Shown here: in pieces, positions 50,164 through 59,249 of the stretch
How positions within the stretch are numbered: position 1 is the stretch's first letter
Layout of the letters: every line of letters begins with the position of its first letter
Origin: Thalassobacterium maritimum
GTDB taxonomy: Bacteria > Verrucomicrobiota > Verrucomicrobiia > Opitutales > Coraliomargaritaceae
Length of the DNA stretch: 64,000 bases
NCBI RefSeq assembly: GCF_031127805.1
Contig: NZ_JARXHW010000018.1
Location: forward strand, 20,765 to 84,764
Direction of reading: 5' to 3'
The notes under the pieces: model-generated
The model's input: the letters and a program-made list of their open reading frames with translations, nothing else
Databases searched by the model: none
Told to the model about the DNA's origin: nothing
Translations under genes and position numbers: made by a program

Positions 50164-51258
50164 CTAGCGTGCATTGACTTGTAGCAAGCGCTCCTCAGAC
50201 GCCCGCGACTGCCAGCGGAAAGAATTGGCCTCTGGATGTAGGACTTGAAAATCTTCACCTTGAGATTCTACCCATGCGCTTAAAAACATGCGGGGGCTCA
50301 GCGCTGGGAAATCTATGCAACGCGCCTCCAACCAATCCGCTTCAACAGTTGGCGACTCAAAAGTCATATCCAAACGGAGCATCATATTCTCAGGATCGCC
50401 CCCTCTGACGGAACGCCCACGTTGGTAATCAAATGTATTCATGCGAAAGCAAACCGCCTCCACATCTTGCATTGGCAAGACCACCCCTGCGGCACTTAAC
50501 TGAAACTGAGCAGCTATAGTATCAGCCAGCACATGACGCGGCATGCGTGAAAGATCGTAGGCGTATTCCCCCCAAGCGGATAAGGGTGCCACCACCGACC
50601 ACTTCACACGTGAACCTTCATCATAGAGATAGCTGACCACTGGGCGATACTCCCATCCGATGCTCGCAGCGTCTAAGTTGGACATCGCATGAATGCCTTG
50701 CACGGGTTCGTCCCACACAAATGCATACTGAATTGAAAAGCCAGGCCCTACCTTTGCGGGCAGCACCGTCATCTCATCATTCTGGCGCAAAATACAATCT
50801 GCATACACCGGAGCACCATGATGGTCCTGCCCCAGATCGAAGACCACCGCCAATGATTGAGGCGGCGACTCAAACAGATAGCCCAACACCACCTCGATTC
50901 GTTGTTGCTCCAGTCCTAAGTTCTGAACCGCCGAGGAATCAAAATCAGGTAGCTGCGCCCAGGCACTGGACGGCAACAATACCCGATTATCTGCATCCAC
51001 GAGTTTGAAGTGCTTCTGCACTTCACCTTGATACTCGAATGCAAACTGACGCAAGGCCTCGGGCGCAGTCGCCATTTCTGAACTCAACTCTTGCCCCACC
51101 ATTTTAATTAAGTCTGGCATTGTCACCTCAATGCGAACTTCGAGCTGTGCCTCATATACGTTCAAACGAATACTCGTTTGCGCAGCACCATGCCCATGCA
51201 CCCAGGGTGCAACGACAGAGCAGCATGCGACTAAGAATAATCTAAAAAACGTATCCAT
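50164..51258 (-). CDS. Exported protein of unknown function, 364 aa
   Basis: Signal peptide in residues 1-22 (MDTFFRLFLVACCSVVAPWV), cleaved near VHGHG. Mature start HGHGAAQTSIRLNVYEAQLEVRIEVTM resembles periplasmic domains of HupE-type or similar metal-related proteins only loosely. The rest is a predicted beta-rich protein with no catalytic motif. It lies 35 bases upstream of the giant LamG gene (same strand) and 174 bases downstream of the TonB receptor, so may belong to the same substrate-capture block. I do not recognise it; a His-rich mature start could bind metal. Confidence 0.7.
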   Translation of the reverse strand: MDTFFRLFLVACCSVVAPWVHGHGAAQTSIRLNVYEAQLEVRIEVTMPDLIKMVGQELSSEMATAPEALRQFAFEYQGEVQKHFKLVDADNRVLLPSSAWAQLPDFDSSAVQNLGLEQQRIEVVLGYLFESPPQSLAVVFDLGQDHHGAPVYADCILRQNDEMTVLPAKVGPGFSIQYAFVWDEPVQGIHAMSNLDAASIGWEYRPVVSYLYDEGSRVKWSVVAPLSAWGEYAYDLSRMPRHVLADTIAAQFQLSAAGVVLPMQDVEAVCFRMNTFDYQRGRSVRGGDPENMMLRLDMTFESPTVEADWLEARCIDFPALSPRMFLSAWVESQGEDFQVLHPEANSFRWQSRASEERLLQVNAR

Positions 51259-51432
51259 TTTAATAATACAATAACACCAGAAAACCCCATCAACGGCTGC
51301 AGAAGCTCGAGGTCAAATATGTACCGCCGACCTGAATCACATTTAACACTCACGCCACCCAAGGACACTTGAACGACACAATCGTAAACGATTCGTGATC
51401 TGTTTGGCACAATGCCGCGGGCCGGGAATCCC

Positions 51433-53466
51433 CTAGAAACGATAGCTGAGAGTCACACGTAGGCTACGCGGCTCAATCGGATGGAAGTGCACATCTTCAA
51501 CTCCAGACACCTCCCCAGCGAGCTGCGACTCATAGTAGTAGGTGATATCATCGTCCTGTGAATCCAGCAGATTGAGCACATCGAAACTTAAGCGCAGGTT
51601 GGGCGTAAAGTCGTAGCCCGCCTTTAGATTCAAGACTAACGAAGGGTCCGACTCGATACTACCATCTTCCGTGAGTGGACGACTGCCAAAGTAGCGCGCA
51701 CGCAAACTCCCAAAGAGGCCAGATTGGCCCCGATAGCTCACGCCACCATTTACAACCGCATTCAGCGCACCGGGAATTTCATCCCCATTCTCGAAGCGAG
51801 CATGTGTCAGCGCTAGATCGAGATCCAATGTCAGCCACTCGACTGGTCGGTAATCATTGGTCCATTCGATACCGTAACGCTCACTGCCCTCAGACGCTTC
51901 GGTGGCGCCACCATCACCCACATAGAGCAATTCAGAATCCAGCTGCAGCCACCAGACCGACAGTGCACTATTAAGCTGATCATTCCAATGCACCCGCAGC
52001 CCAGCTTCAGCACCACTGGAACGCACCAGGGGATCGACTGAATCCACTGCTGATAAATCTGTCGGATCGACAGTGATCGTAGTGCCCCGCGCATCATTAC
52101 TATGAAAGCCGAGCCCGAAACTACCGTAGAACTCTAACATGCGATGCGGCGTATAAATCAAACTGAACTTAGGACTCAGCATCCAATCATCCGCACGGCC
52201 AGAGTTCGCCGCCAAATCGCTGTCGACATCGAAAGCATAATAATCCGCGCGCAAACCAAACACAGAACGCCAGTGAGCCGACCAATGGATTTCATTCTCA
52301 TAAAAAACGGCCGCAGACAATTCCTCCACATCGTCAACCCGCACGGCCTGCAGTCGCTCGCGCGCGGCGGTTTGATATAAACCAATGTCATCGATCACAT
52401 CGTAGCGTAGCTGCGCTCCGAAAGTATGCCGCACATCACGCTCCCATAAATGCGTATGTAAGAGGTTGTGGGAAAAGTTTAGCCCATAAACCATTCGGTT
52501 TTCGGCCTGCTCAAACTCGTCGCCGTTGACGGGATCTTCGAGGAAATATGTAAAGTTGGACCATAAGTTGATGTCATAGTAGATCGCATACGCCCCCCAT
52601 GTAGTGGTGGTATCTCCCTGATCGCGGCGGTACTCCGTCGACAAGCTATAGCGCGCACTCTCCCCGCCCACATCTTCATCTACAGAGCCAAATTCCGAAA
52701 TCGAGCCACTCTCCACTGCGCGCAAGGGAATTTGATCCGCGGAATCCCAACTGGCATCATAACCATGGAAACTGAGACCCCACTCAGCATCATCAAACTG
52801 CTTGGTGTATTTCACCAGGCCCTTGAATTGATTTAAATTTTCTCCGATATCCCATGGACCTTCGTAATAGTGTGACTCAAAGCCGACAACCAGGCGCTCC
52901 GTCAAACTCAGATCAAAGGCATCTGCCAAGACCGTGCGAAAGTAGCCATTTTGCCCGATGCTCAGTTGAGCGATCCCTTGCTCCAACCAACTCTCAGTCT
53001 GGATCTGTGCCGAGCCCGCCGAGGCGAAATCGCCAAGTGCGGCATAGTAGGGCCCTTTAGTATAATGCACGAGCTCAATCAACTCAGGGATCACGAAGTT
53101 AATATCCGTATAGCCCTGCCCATGCGCATGTGTCACCATATTCACCGGCATCCCATCCACGTAGGTCGCGAAGTCGGTGCCATGGTCCAGATTAAAGCCG
53201 CGCAAGAAATATTGATTGGCCTTACCCGTGCCGCTGTGCTGCGTCACAATCAGGCCGGGCACCATTTCTAGCACTTCGCCCGTGCGAGCCATGGGGCGAT
53301 ACTCCAAGTCTGATTGCCCGTAGGCCCCCTCAGACCCCACAAAGGCCGAGCCAATCAAGCTGCTCTCACGTCCAACCACTTCATAGTCTGGCAAGCGATG
53401 GATCGGATCGGCCCAGATTGAACTGCTCAAAATTGGTACTAGTAAAATTTTTTGTAGCGTGTGCAT
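51433..53466 (-). CDS. TonB-dependent receptor, 677 aa
   Basis: The ATG at 53464-53466 gives a signal peptide (MHTLQKILLVPILSSSIWA); the longer frame adds twelve residues in front of it. No CarboxypepD domain. Plug at about 45-160 (GEVLEMVPGLIVTQHSGTGK, YFLRGFNLDHGTDFATYVDG, MPVNMVTHAHGQGYTDINFV) and barrel to the C-terminal LSYRF. The GFNLDHGTDFATYVDGMPVN pattern is a recurrent family of TonB receptors that is often next to metal- or unknown-substrate exported proteins; the His-containing loop THAHGQGYTD is notable. First gene of the minus-strand surface block. Substrate unknown. Confidence 0.92.
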   Translation of the reverse strand: MHTLQKILLVPILSSSIWADPIHRLPDYEVVGRESSLIGSAFVGSEGAYGQSDLEYRPMARTGEVLEMVPGLIVTQHSGTGKANQYFLRGFNLDHGTDFATYVDGMPVNMVTHAHGQGYTDINFVIPELIELVHYTKGPYYAALGDFASAGSAQIQTESWLEQGIAQLSIGQNGYFRTVLADAFDLSLTERLVVGFESHYYEGPWDIGENLNQFKGLVKYTKQFDDAEWGLSFHGYDASWDSADQIPLRAVESGSISEFGSVDEDVGGESARYSLSTEYRRDQGDTTTTWGAYAIYYDINLWSNFTYFLEDPVNGDEFEQAENRMVYGLNFSHNLLHTHLWERDVRHTFGAQLRYDVIDDIGLYQTAARERLQAVRVDDVEELSAAVFYENEIHWSAHWRSVFGLRADYYAFDVDSDLAANSGRADDWMLSPKFSLIYTPHRMLEFYGSFGLGFHSNDARGTTITVDPTDLSAVDSVDPLVRSSGAEAGLRVHWNDQLNSALSVWWLQLDSELLYVGDGGATEASEGSERYGIEWTNDYRPVEWLTLDLDLALTHARFENGDEIPGALNAVVNGGVSYRGQSGLFGSLRARYFGSRPLTEDGSIESDPSLVLNLKAGYDFTPNLRLSFDVLNLLDSQDDDITYYYESQLAGEVSGVEDVHFHPIEPRSLRVTLSYRF

Positions 53467-53818
53467 AATAATGGCCGATACCAAAAATGCCCACAAGAGC
53501 ATGCAAGCTGGATTCGCTCATACTCTGCAACAATCTCGTCACGCACTCACATTCTGTAACTTGGTCGACATAGTTACTAGATATACAAGATACAAAGCAT
53601 CAACGGTCACACAATTATAGAGAGAATAGAACGAAGCTCACATGATATTAGTGAATAATCTTATCGTATCTATTATATCGATACGCATTCTAACATAGAT
53701 TCATCCACTCCCTGTTTTTAATTGATTATAAAACCTATATTTACTTCCAAACAAAAGAATGCTATATACTTTACGCCCCTAGCACTCGACCGCTGCCAGT
53801 TTCCCTCTCCACCGCACA
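53467..53818. other. 352-bp divergent intergenic region
   Basis: AT-rich, especially 53580-53760, with no open frame or clear terminator. It separates the TonB receptor gene from the discoidin-like gene and must hold both promoters. I looked for CTGTAAC-type Pho boxes: a single GTTACAG is present near 53540 but without a regularly spaced partner. Confidence 0.5.
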
Positions 53819-54421
53819 ATGAAAATCGCCTCTAGAATAAAGAGAATTGCCACAAGAGCATGCTTTCTGACGAGCCTTGCCACATTTCCACTGAGCGCTC
53901 TACCAGCGAGCACACAGCAAAGTGCCCCACAGACGACTCATTCAATTCGCCCCCAGGCAAAAGCTTACAGTGCACAGGGGCTCCCTCCCAAAAACTTGGC
54001 ACGCTGGTATCGGGGCGCGAGCTTGATCCTAGTCGACAAAGAGCAATTTCAGCACATACATGTGACTGACGTCGGCGATTACGATGAAGCACTTTTCCTC
54101 AGCGATAATTCTGCACTAAGTTACAACATTCAAGCTGGCTCACACGATTACATCATCGACCTCGGTCAGGCCAAGCGCGTATCACGCTTCTTTCTTAATA
54201 ATCAAAGTGCTGCGGGCAGCTTCAGGGTGCTTTGCGCCGACACACTGGACGAGTTAGAGAGTGAGGAGTGGATTCAACTAAGCCAAGCTGTCGACTTCGC
54301 AAGCGGCGTCATTCCCTCGGTGACTTTTCCTTCAATCGAGATTCGCTACATTCTGATACGTTTCGACATCCAATCCGCTGGCAGCATTGGCAATTTCGGA
54401 GTTACAGGTGAACGCTCCTAA
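53819..54421 (+). CDS. Secreted discoidin-like (F5/8 type C-like) protein, 200 aa
   Basis: Signal peptide in residues 1-30 (MKIASRIKRIATRACFLTSL, cleavage near LPASTQ). Residues about 85-198 look like a galactose-binding/discoidin beta-sandwich: FLSDNSALSYNIQ, YIIDLGQAKRVSRFFLNNQ, SAAGSFRVLCAD, IRYILIRFDIQSAGSIGNFGVTGE. The latter pattern, LGxxxxVxxxxxxN ... YxxxRF, is typical of F5/8 type C domains. Divergent from the TonB receptor gene and followed after 119 bases by the RecD-like helicase gene. Possible role in binding a surface polymer. Confidence 0.65.
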   Translation: MKIASRIKRIATRACFLTSLATFPLSALPASTQQSAPQTTHSIRPQAKAYSAQGLPPKNLARWYRGASLILVDKEQFQHIHVTDVGDYDEALFLSDNSALSYNIQAGSHDYIIDLGQAKRVSRFFLNNQSAAGSFRVLCADTLDELESEEWIQLSQAVDFASGVIPSVTFPSIEIRYILIRFDIQSAGSIGNFGVTGERS

Positions 54422-54540
54422 GGCCATAGCTTCTCGAAACCACCGCGAAACAGCATTCGCTTTAGGCGATGACTCACCTTTTCGAGTCGACCCCGTCGAC
54501 GAATTAGCTCTACATCGACTCTGCGACACCCCCAGAGCCG

Positions 54541-56850
54541 ATGCCACCTTCCACACAAAATGACCAGTCTATTACAGGCGTTCTCGAACGGATTATTTAT
54601 TTCAACGAAGAGAACGCCTACTGCATAGCAGAGCTGCAAGTCAGCGATAGCATACGTCCTGTTACCGTGCTCGGCGCACTGCCAGGCGTGCAATGTGGCG
54701 AAACGCTGCAGCTAGACGGGCAGTGGACGCGGCACCCGCAGCATGGTGACCAATTTAAAATCGCTCAATTTAAATCGCAACTGCCCGCCTCCGTGCACGG
54801 CATCCGCAAATATCTAGGCAGCGGACTCATTCATGGCATCGGTAAATCCTACGCCAAGAAAATCGTAGACCACTTTGGAGCCGACACCTTGCAGATCATC
54901 AGCGAAGATTCTGGGCGCTTACACGAAGTACCCGGCATCGGCAAGCAACGCGCCAAATCAATTAAAGCCGCATGGGACGAGCAAAGCGCGGTGCGCGATG
55001 TCATGATGTTTCTCCAAACCTATGGCGTTACGCCCTCTCAATGCGTGCGTCTAGTCAAGAAATACGGCAGCGGTGCGAAGCGAATCTTACAGGACGAGCC
55101 CTACCGCCTAGCGGAGGACATAGATCGTATCGGCTTTAAGACGGCCGATAAAATCGCGCTCAATCTCGGCTTCCCCACAAATTCCAAGGAGCGTATCGAC
55201 GCGGGCGTGCTCCACACGATGCGCCAGCTGGAGGACGAAGGCCACACCCTGGGCACCGAAACCATGATACTTGAGCATGCCACGCAGCTGCTCTCCTTAG
55301 AGCCTGCATTGATCCAAGGCCGCATCCGCACGCTCGAGCAAGCGGGTAGCCTCTTTGGCATTCAAGCCTACGACCAAAACCAAGAGCTACTCGGCCCCGC
55401 CTATCAATTGCCCGGCACCGCTGGCTCTGAGAAACGTATTGCTGAGGCCATCGCTCGCATCGCTCACACCGCCTCGATCTTACCACAAATCAAGATTGAG
55501 GCTGCCGTGGAATGGGCACAAGCACGCGCAGGCTTTACTCTCGCGGAGCAACAAGCAGCTGCCTTGCGCAACACACTTGCCGCCAAAGTCTCTATCATTA
55601 CAGGGGGCCCTGGCACCGGTAAGACCACTATTCTGCGTGCAGTCGTGGACATTCTTAAAGCTAAACGCGCCCGTATCAGCCTCGCCTCCCCGACTGGGCG
55701 GGCGGCGCAGCGACTCGCCGAAGCCTCCGGCGCAGAGGCGAGCACCATTCACCGGCTACTCAAATACGATGGCGCCACTCGCAGCTTTACCTACAACGAA
55801 GAGAACCCTCTGCCTTGCGACTTTCTCATCTTGGACGAAACCAGTATGCTGGACACGCGCCTCGCTGCCAGCCTCTTTCAAGCGATCCCCAGCGGGGCCC
55901 ACCTGCTACTAGTCGGCGATGCGGACCAATTGCCATCCGTCGGCGCAGGCAATGTGCTCGGCGACCTAATGGCCGCCCCACCGGCCAAAGTCACCCGGCT
56001 CAACATTATTTACCGCCAAGGTAAAGAGAGCGGCATCGTGACCACAGCGCACGCGATCTTACAAGGCGAGACACACCCGGGCATGACTTTCCGCAGCCTA
56101 CGCGACCTCGATGCGGGGCGCGACTTTACCTTTATCGAAGCCGAACAACCGGAACAAAGCGTCCAGGCGATCAAATACCTCGCCAAAGAATACATTCCTA
56201 AAGCGCACAATATCGACCCGATCCGAGACTTGCAGATCATGTCGCCGATGCACCGCGGCAGCGGCGGCATCACAGTGCTCAACCAAGAACTGCAGCAGGT
56301 GCTAAACCCCAAGAGCAAGGCCGAGTCGCGCATGCGCTCGGACCCCGATTACGCGCCCGCCACTCAAACTCATTTCCGCGAAACGACTCGTAAACCGCTT
56401 CCAGTGGAAATCGAATACGGTAGCCATACCTTCCGCATCGGCGACAAGGTCATTCAGACTCGCAATAATTACGACAAAAATGTGTTCAACGGTGACACGG
56501 GCATTATCAAGGCGATCGCCGCCGACCGCTCCGGTCTGACAATCGAGTTCGATACACAGGTCGAATATACCAAAGGCGAACTTTCAGAGATCCAGCACGC
56601 GTACGCCATCTCCATCCACAAGAGCCAAGGCAGCGAATATCCTGTCGTCATTATACCACTACTCAAGCAGCACTTTCTCTTACTACAGCGCAACCTCGTC
56701 TATACTGGCATCACCCGCGCTCGGCGCAAAGTCTACATTGTCGGTTCACTCGATGCCTACGCTATGGCGATCAAGAACAACGAACAACAAGTCCGCCGTA
56801 CTCACTTACAAACACGACTGCGCAAAGCCTGCGAGCAAAGGAGCCAATAA
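54541..56850 (+). CDS. recD2: RecD2-type ATP-dependent DNA helicase, 769 aa
   Basis: 5'-3' superfamily 1B helicase of the RecD/TraA type without RecBC. The N-terminal half has the RecD2 OB-like domain (ITGVLERIIYFNEENAYCIAELQV), the helix-hairpin-helix part (LIHGIGKSYAKKIVDHFG, LHEVPGIGKQRAKSI) and the YGVTPSQCVRLVKKYG helical domain. The motor has Walker A GGPGTGKTT, motif Ia-type ASPTGRAAQRL, motif II LDETSM, GDADQLPSVGAG, YRQG, and the C-terminal DKVIQTRNNYDKNVFNGDTG with AYAISIHKSQGSEYP. Length is normal for RecD2. Likely in DNA repair or replication-fork processing. Confidence 0.93.
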   Translation: MPPSTQNDQSITGVLERIIYFNEENAYCIAELQVSDSIRPVTVLGALPGVQCGETLQLDGQWTRHPQHGDQFKIAQFKSQLPASVHGIRKYLGSGLIHGIGKSYAKKIVDHFGADTLQIISEDSGRLHEVPGIGKQRAKSIKAAWDEQSAVRDVMMFLQTYGVTPSQCVRLVKKYGSGAKRILQDEPYRLAEDIDRIGFKTADKIALNLGFPTNSKERIDAGVLHTMRQLEDEGHTLGTETMILEHATQLLSLEPALIQGRIRTLEQAGSLFGIQAYDQNQELLGPAYQLPGTAGSEKRIAEAIARIAHTASILPQIKIEAAVEWAQARAGFTLAEQQAAALRNTLAAKVSIITGGPGTGKTTILRAVVDILKAKRARISLASPTGRAAQRLAEASGAEASTIHRLLKYDGATRSFTYNEENPLPCDFLILDETSMLDTRLAASLFQAIPSGAHLLLVGDADQLPSVGAGNVLGDLMAAPPAKVTRLNIIYRQGKESGIVTTAHAILQGETHPGMTFRSLRDLDAGRDFTFIEAEQPEQSVQAIKYLAKEYIPKAHNIDPIRDLQIMSPMHRGSGGITVLNQELQQVLNPKSKAESRMRSDPDYAPATQTHFRETTRKPLPVEIEYGSHTFRIGDKVIQTRNNYDKNVFNGDTGIIKAIAADRSGLTIEFDTQVEYTKGELSEIQHAYAISIHKSQGSEYPVVIIPLLKQHFLLLQRNLVYTGITRARRKVYIVGSLDAYAMAIKNNEQQVRRTHLQTRLRKACEQRSQ

Positions 56851-56880
56851 AAAAGAGCCGCCCCTCTGGGGGCGACTCTC
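56850..56880 (-). terminator. Terminator after the DUF2383 gene (also at the helicase stop)
   Basis: AGAGCCGCCCC and GGGGCGACTCT form an 11-bp stem with one mismatch and a TCTG loop. On the minus strand it is followed by TTTTTT, ending the DUF2383 transcript; the recD2 stop codon overlaps its edge. Confidence 0.75.
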
Positions 56881-56905
56881 TCATATTGCTATCGCTAATG
56901 TTTTT

Positions 56906-57364
56906 TTATGCAGCCTTAGCCTTAGCTTGTAGACGATCGGTCGCTTGCTGCACGCAGACTTTCAAATCGTTAATCACACGCACGGTCTCGCCGTCCATTG
57001 CATCGACATCATCGAAGGTGTCGTTAATATAATCGAGCAGCTTTTGCTCCCCGCGAACCGCCTCGTCAATCACAGCTTCGATGTTCTGGCTGGAAGTAAA
57101 CATGTCCTTCACGCTAATGAGCGCACGATGGACACTGCCTTCAAGGGAGCCGCGCTCCTTCTCTTCCTCTCCGATACATTCGAGGCGTGAGTTAATTGCA
57201 GCCACACGCTCACGGCGAGCGCTTTCGATTTCGCGGAAACAGAGTGCGAGATTCGCATCTTCGTCCTGCACCTTCTCCGCAGCCTTTTCATATCCTTTAA
57301 CCGAATCGTTGGTGTGAATGACAAGGCGTTCGAGTTCTCTTTTTAATGTACTTTTCGTGCTCAT
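56906..57364 (-). CDS. DUF2383 (PA2169-family four-helix-bundle) protein, 152 aa
   Basis: The ATG at 57362-57364 (MSTKSTLKRELERLVIHTND) follows an AGGA ribosome site (AAGGACCTACTATG); the frame continues 63 codons upstream with unrelated, non-conserved sequence and is rejected. Residues about 9-120 form a ferritin-like four-helix bundle (VIHTNDSVKGYEKAAEKVQD, ESARRERVAAINSRLECIGEE, GSLEGSVHRALISVKDMFTS, VDEAVRGEQKLLDYINDT). The family is linked with stress responses in other bacteria, from memory; molecular role unknown. Stand-alone gene with its own terminator. Confidence 0.88.
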   Translation of the reverse strand: MSTKSTLKRELERLVIHTNDSVKGYEKAAEKVQDEDANLALCFREIESARRERVAAINSRLECIGEEEKERGSLEGSVHRALISVKDMFTSSQNIEAVIDEAVRGEQKLLDYINDTFDDVDAMDGETVRVINDLKVCVQQATDRLQAKAKAA

Positions 57365-57593
57365 AGTAGGTCCTTTTTGTTTTAGGTTTTTTATTTGAAT
57401 GAAGGACATATATCTATGCCAGCCCCATGCCAACTTACAGAGCGGGAAAGCAACAAAACACCGCAAGTCACTCACAAACAACCGCTTAAACAACACCAAA
57501 TAAACGATACCGTAACAAAGAAGCTGAGACAAACTTGCTAAATGCAAGGGCACATCAAGCTCTATAGTGCAGAATTCAGCCTAAGCCAGGCGA

Positions 57594-59249
57594 TTAAGAA
57601 CTTGCTTCTTGCGCCAGCGAATTAATCGCACGCAGGTCTAGCTTGCCCGTGACTAAGGTCGGAATGTATTCCACCTGTTTTAGCTCTTTGGGAATCCACA
57701 AGTTCGACAATCCCGCAGCGGTCAATTTCGCCCGCACGTCGCTCAATTCCAGTTCCAGCTCATCCGCTGCAATCAAAACCAAGGCTTCGCCCTTGGCCTC
57801 ATCAGGCCGCCCTGCGACAGCCAACATGGGAACTTCACATTCTAATAAATCATAAGCTTCCACTAGAATCTCTTCAATGGTGCCGTGTGGTACCATCTCG
57901 CCAGCGATTTTGGAAAAGCGCGACAGGCGCCCCTCAATAAACAAAAAACCATCTCGATCAAAACGTGCGAGATCGCCGGTCATAAACCATTCCCCGTCTT
58001 TAACTTCTGCTGTGCGCTGCGGATCTTGTAAATAACCGCCAAATACATTCGCCCCGCGCAGGGACAACAAACCCACCGAGCCGACATCCATCGGCTCCAT
58101 CGTATCTGGATTTAGGATACGCGCCGCATGCCCTGGCAACAGACGCCCGACCGAGCCACGGCGACTGCCCTCTGTAGAATCTCCGGTGTATTTCACGCCC
58201 TTCGGTACAGTTGGCAGGTTTACACTCACCACGGGCGAAGTTTCCGTCAAGCCGTAGCCTTCGAGATATAAGCCCCCGAAACGAGCCTCCCAAGTATCAG
58301 CAAAGCCCTCCGGCGTCTTTTCCGCCCCCGCCACTACATACTTCAATGAAGCCAACTTGGCAGGATCCACTCGCTTAAAATAGGGCTTCAAGAAGGTCGG
58401 CGTCGCCACCAAAATGCTAGCGGACTCAGCTTCGATCGCATCGGCGATTTTTTTAGTCTCCAGTGGGCTGGGCAACGTCACCACGCCACAACCTCGCAGC
58501 AGCGGATACCACAAGGTCACGGTAAAACCAAAACTATGAAATATAGGTAGGCTCGCAATCAGCTTCTCTGTGGTCGGCAAGAGCCCCGAAGCATCGATTT
58601 GAGCACAATTCCCCAGCACATTGCGGTGCGTGAGCACCACCCCCTTTGGATCTCCTGAACTACCACTGGTAAACAACAGCCCAGCCTCGCGATCTCCTCC
58701 CTGACGAGGAATTTTCAGCAACTTAGCCAACAATTTGGCGGGGCACAGATATATGCAGCTCAACAAGGCCAAGGTCTTGGCCTTAGGCAGGCGCTTCAGC
58801 TCATCCACCAGGTCAACGACGCCCGAATCGGGCCACGGAAACAGTGGCATCTTAAGCTGCACCTGCTTAGTTGTCAGTAAACAATCGATGTCTGCCTGCC
58901 GCATGCAAGCTTCCGCACTGGCAGCCCCTAGCGTGAAGTTTAAGTTAACGGGCACCTTGCCGGCAAAGACCACCGCAAGGTTGGCAATATAGGCCCCCAG
59001 CCCGGGCGGAAATACGATACCGACCCGCGTCTTCGAGCTCCAATCAGCGATGCGGCGCGACAGCCCATAGGCCACCGCGAGCAAAAAGCCGCTCTTCATC
59101 GTGCGCCTCTGTAGCGTGCGATCTACGATCAGCTCACGCTGAGGACAGCGCGCAAGCGCAAGAAAAGACTCGTAAGCCAAGTGGCTTTCCAACGCAGACT
59201 GCTGGCTAAAGCCAGCCTCATCCAGATCGACTATCTTCGGCTCACTCAC
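57594..59249 (-). CDS. AMP-binding acyl-activating enzyme (Aas acyl-ACP synthetase-like), 551 aa
   Basis: Adenylate-forming ligase. Start is the GTG at 59247-59249, since the first ATG in frame is 50 residues later; it overlaps the obgE stop by 8 bases, so translation is coupled. Motifs: GLLFTSGSSGDPKGVVLTHRN (A3), LPIFHSFGFTVTLWYPLL, YLEGYGLTETSPVVSVN (A5), WFMTGDLARFDRDGFLFIEGRLSR (A7/A8) and the C-terminal Lys in ALTGKLDLR-type LVTGKLDLRAI. The overall pattern is most like the synthetase half of Aas, which loads fatty acids onto ACP for phospholipid repair. No acyltransferase half or neighbour is seen, so substrate choice is not proven. Confidence 0.88.
   Translation of the reverse strand: MSEPKIVDLDEAGFSQQSALESHLAYESFLALARCPQRELIVDRTLQRRTMKSGFLLAVAYGLSRRIADWSSKTRVGIVFPPGLGAYIANLAVVFAGKVPVNLNFTLGAASAEACMRQADIDCLLTTKQVQLKMPLFPWPDSGVVDLVDELKRLPKAKTLALLSCIYLCPAKLLAKLLKIPRQGGDREAGLLFTSGSSGDPKGVVLTHRNVLGNCAQIDASGLLPTTEKLIASLPIFHSFGFTVTLWYPLLRGCGVVTLPSPLETKKIADAIEAESASILVATPTFLKPYFKRVDPAKLASLKYVVAGAEKTPEGFADTWEARFGGLYLEGYGLTETSPVVSVNLPTVPKGVKYTGDSTEGSRRGSVGRLLPGHAARILNPDTMEPMDVGSVGLLSLRGANVFGGYLQDPQRTAEVKDGEWFMTGDLARFDRDGFLFIEGRLSRFSKIAGEMVPHGTIEEILVEAYDLLECEVPMLAVAGRPDEAKGEALVLIAADELELELSDVRAKLTAAGLSNLWIPKELKQVEYIPTLVTGKLDLRAINSLAQEASS

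Noticed and set aside
57365..57553. 63-codon N-terminal extension of the DUF2383 protein
   Set aside because: The ribosome site AAGGA before the ATG at 57364 and the family start at MSTKSTLKRE mark the real start.
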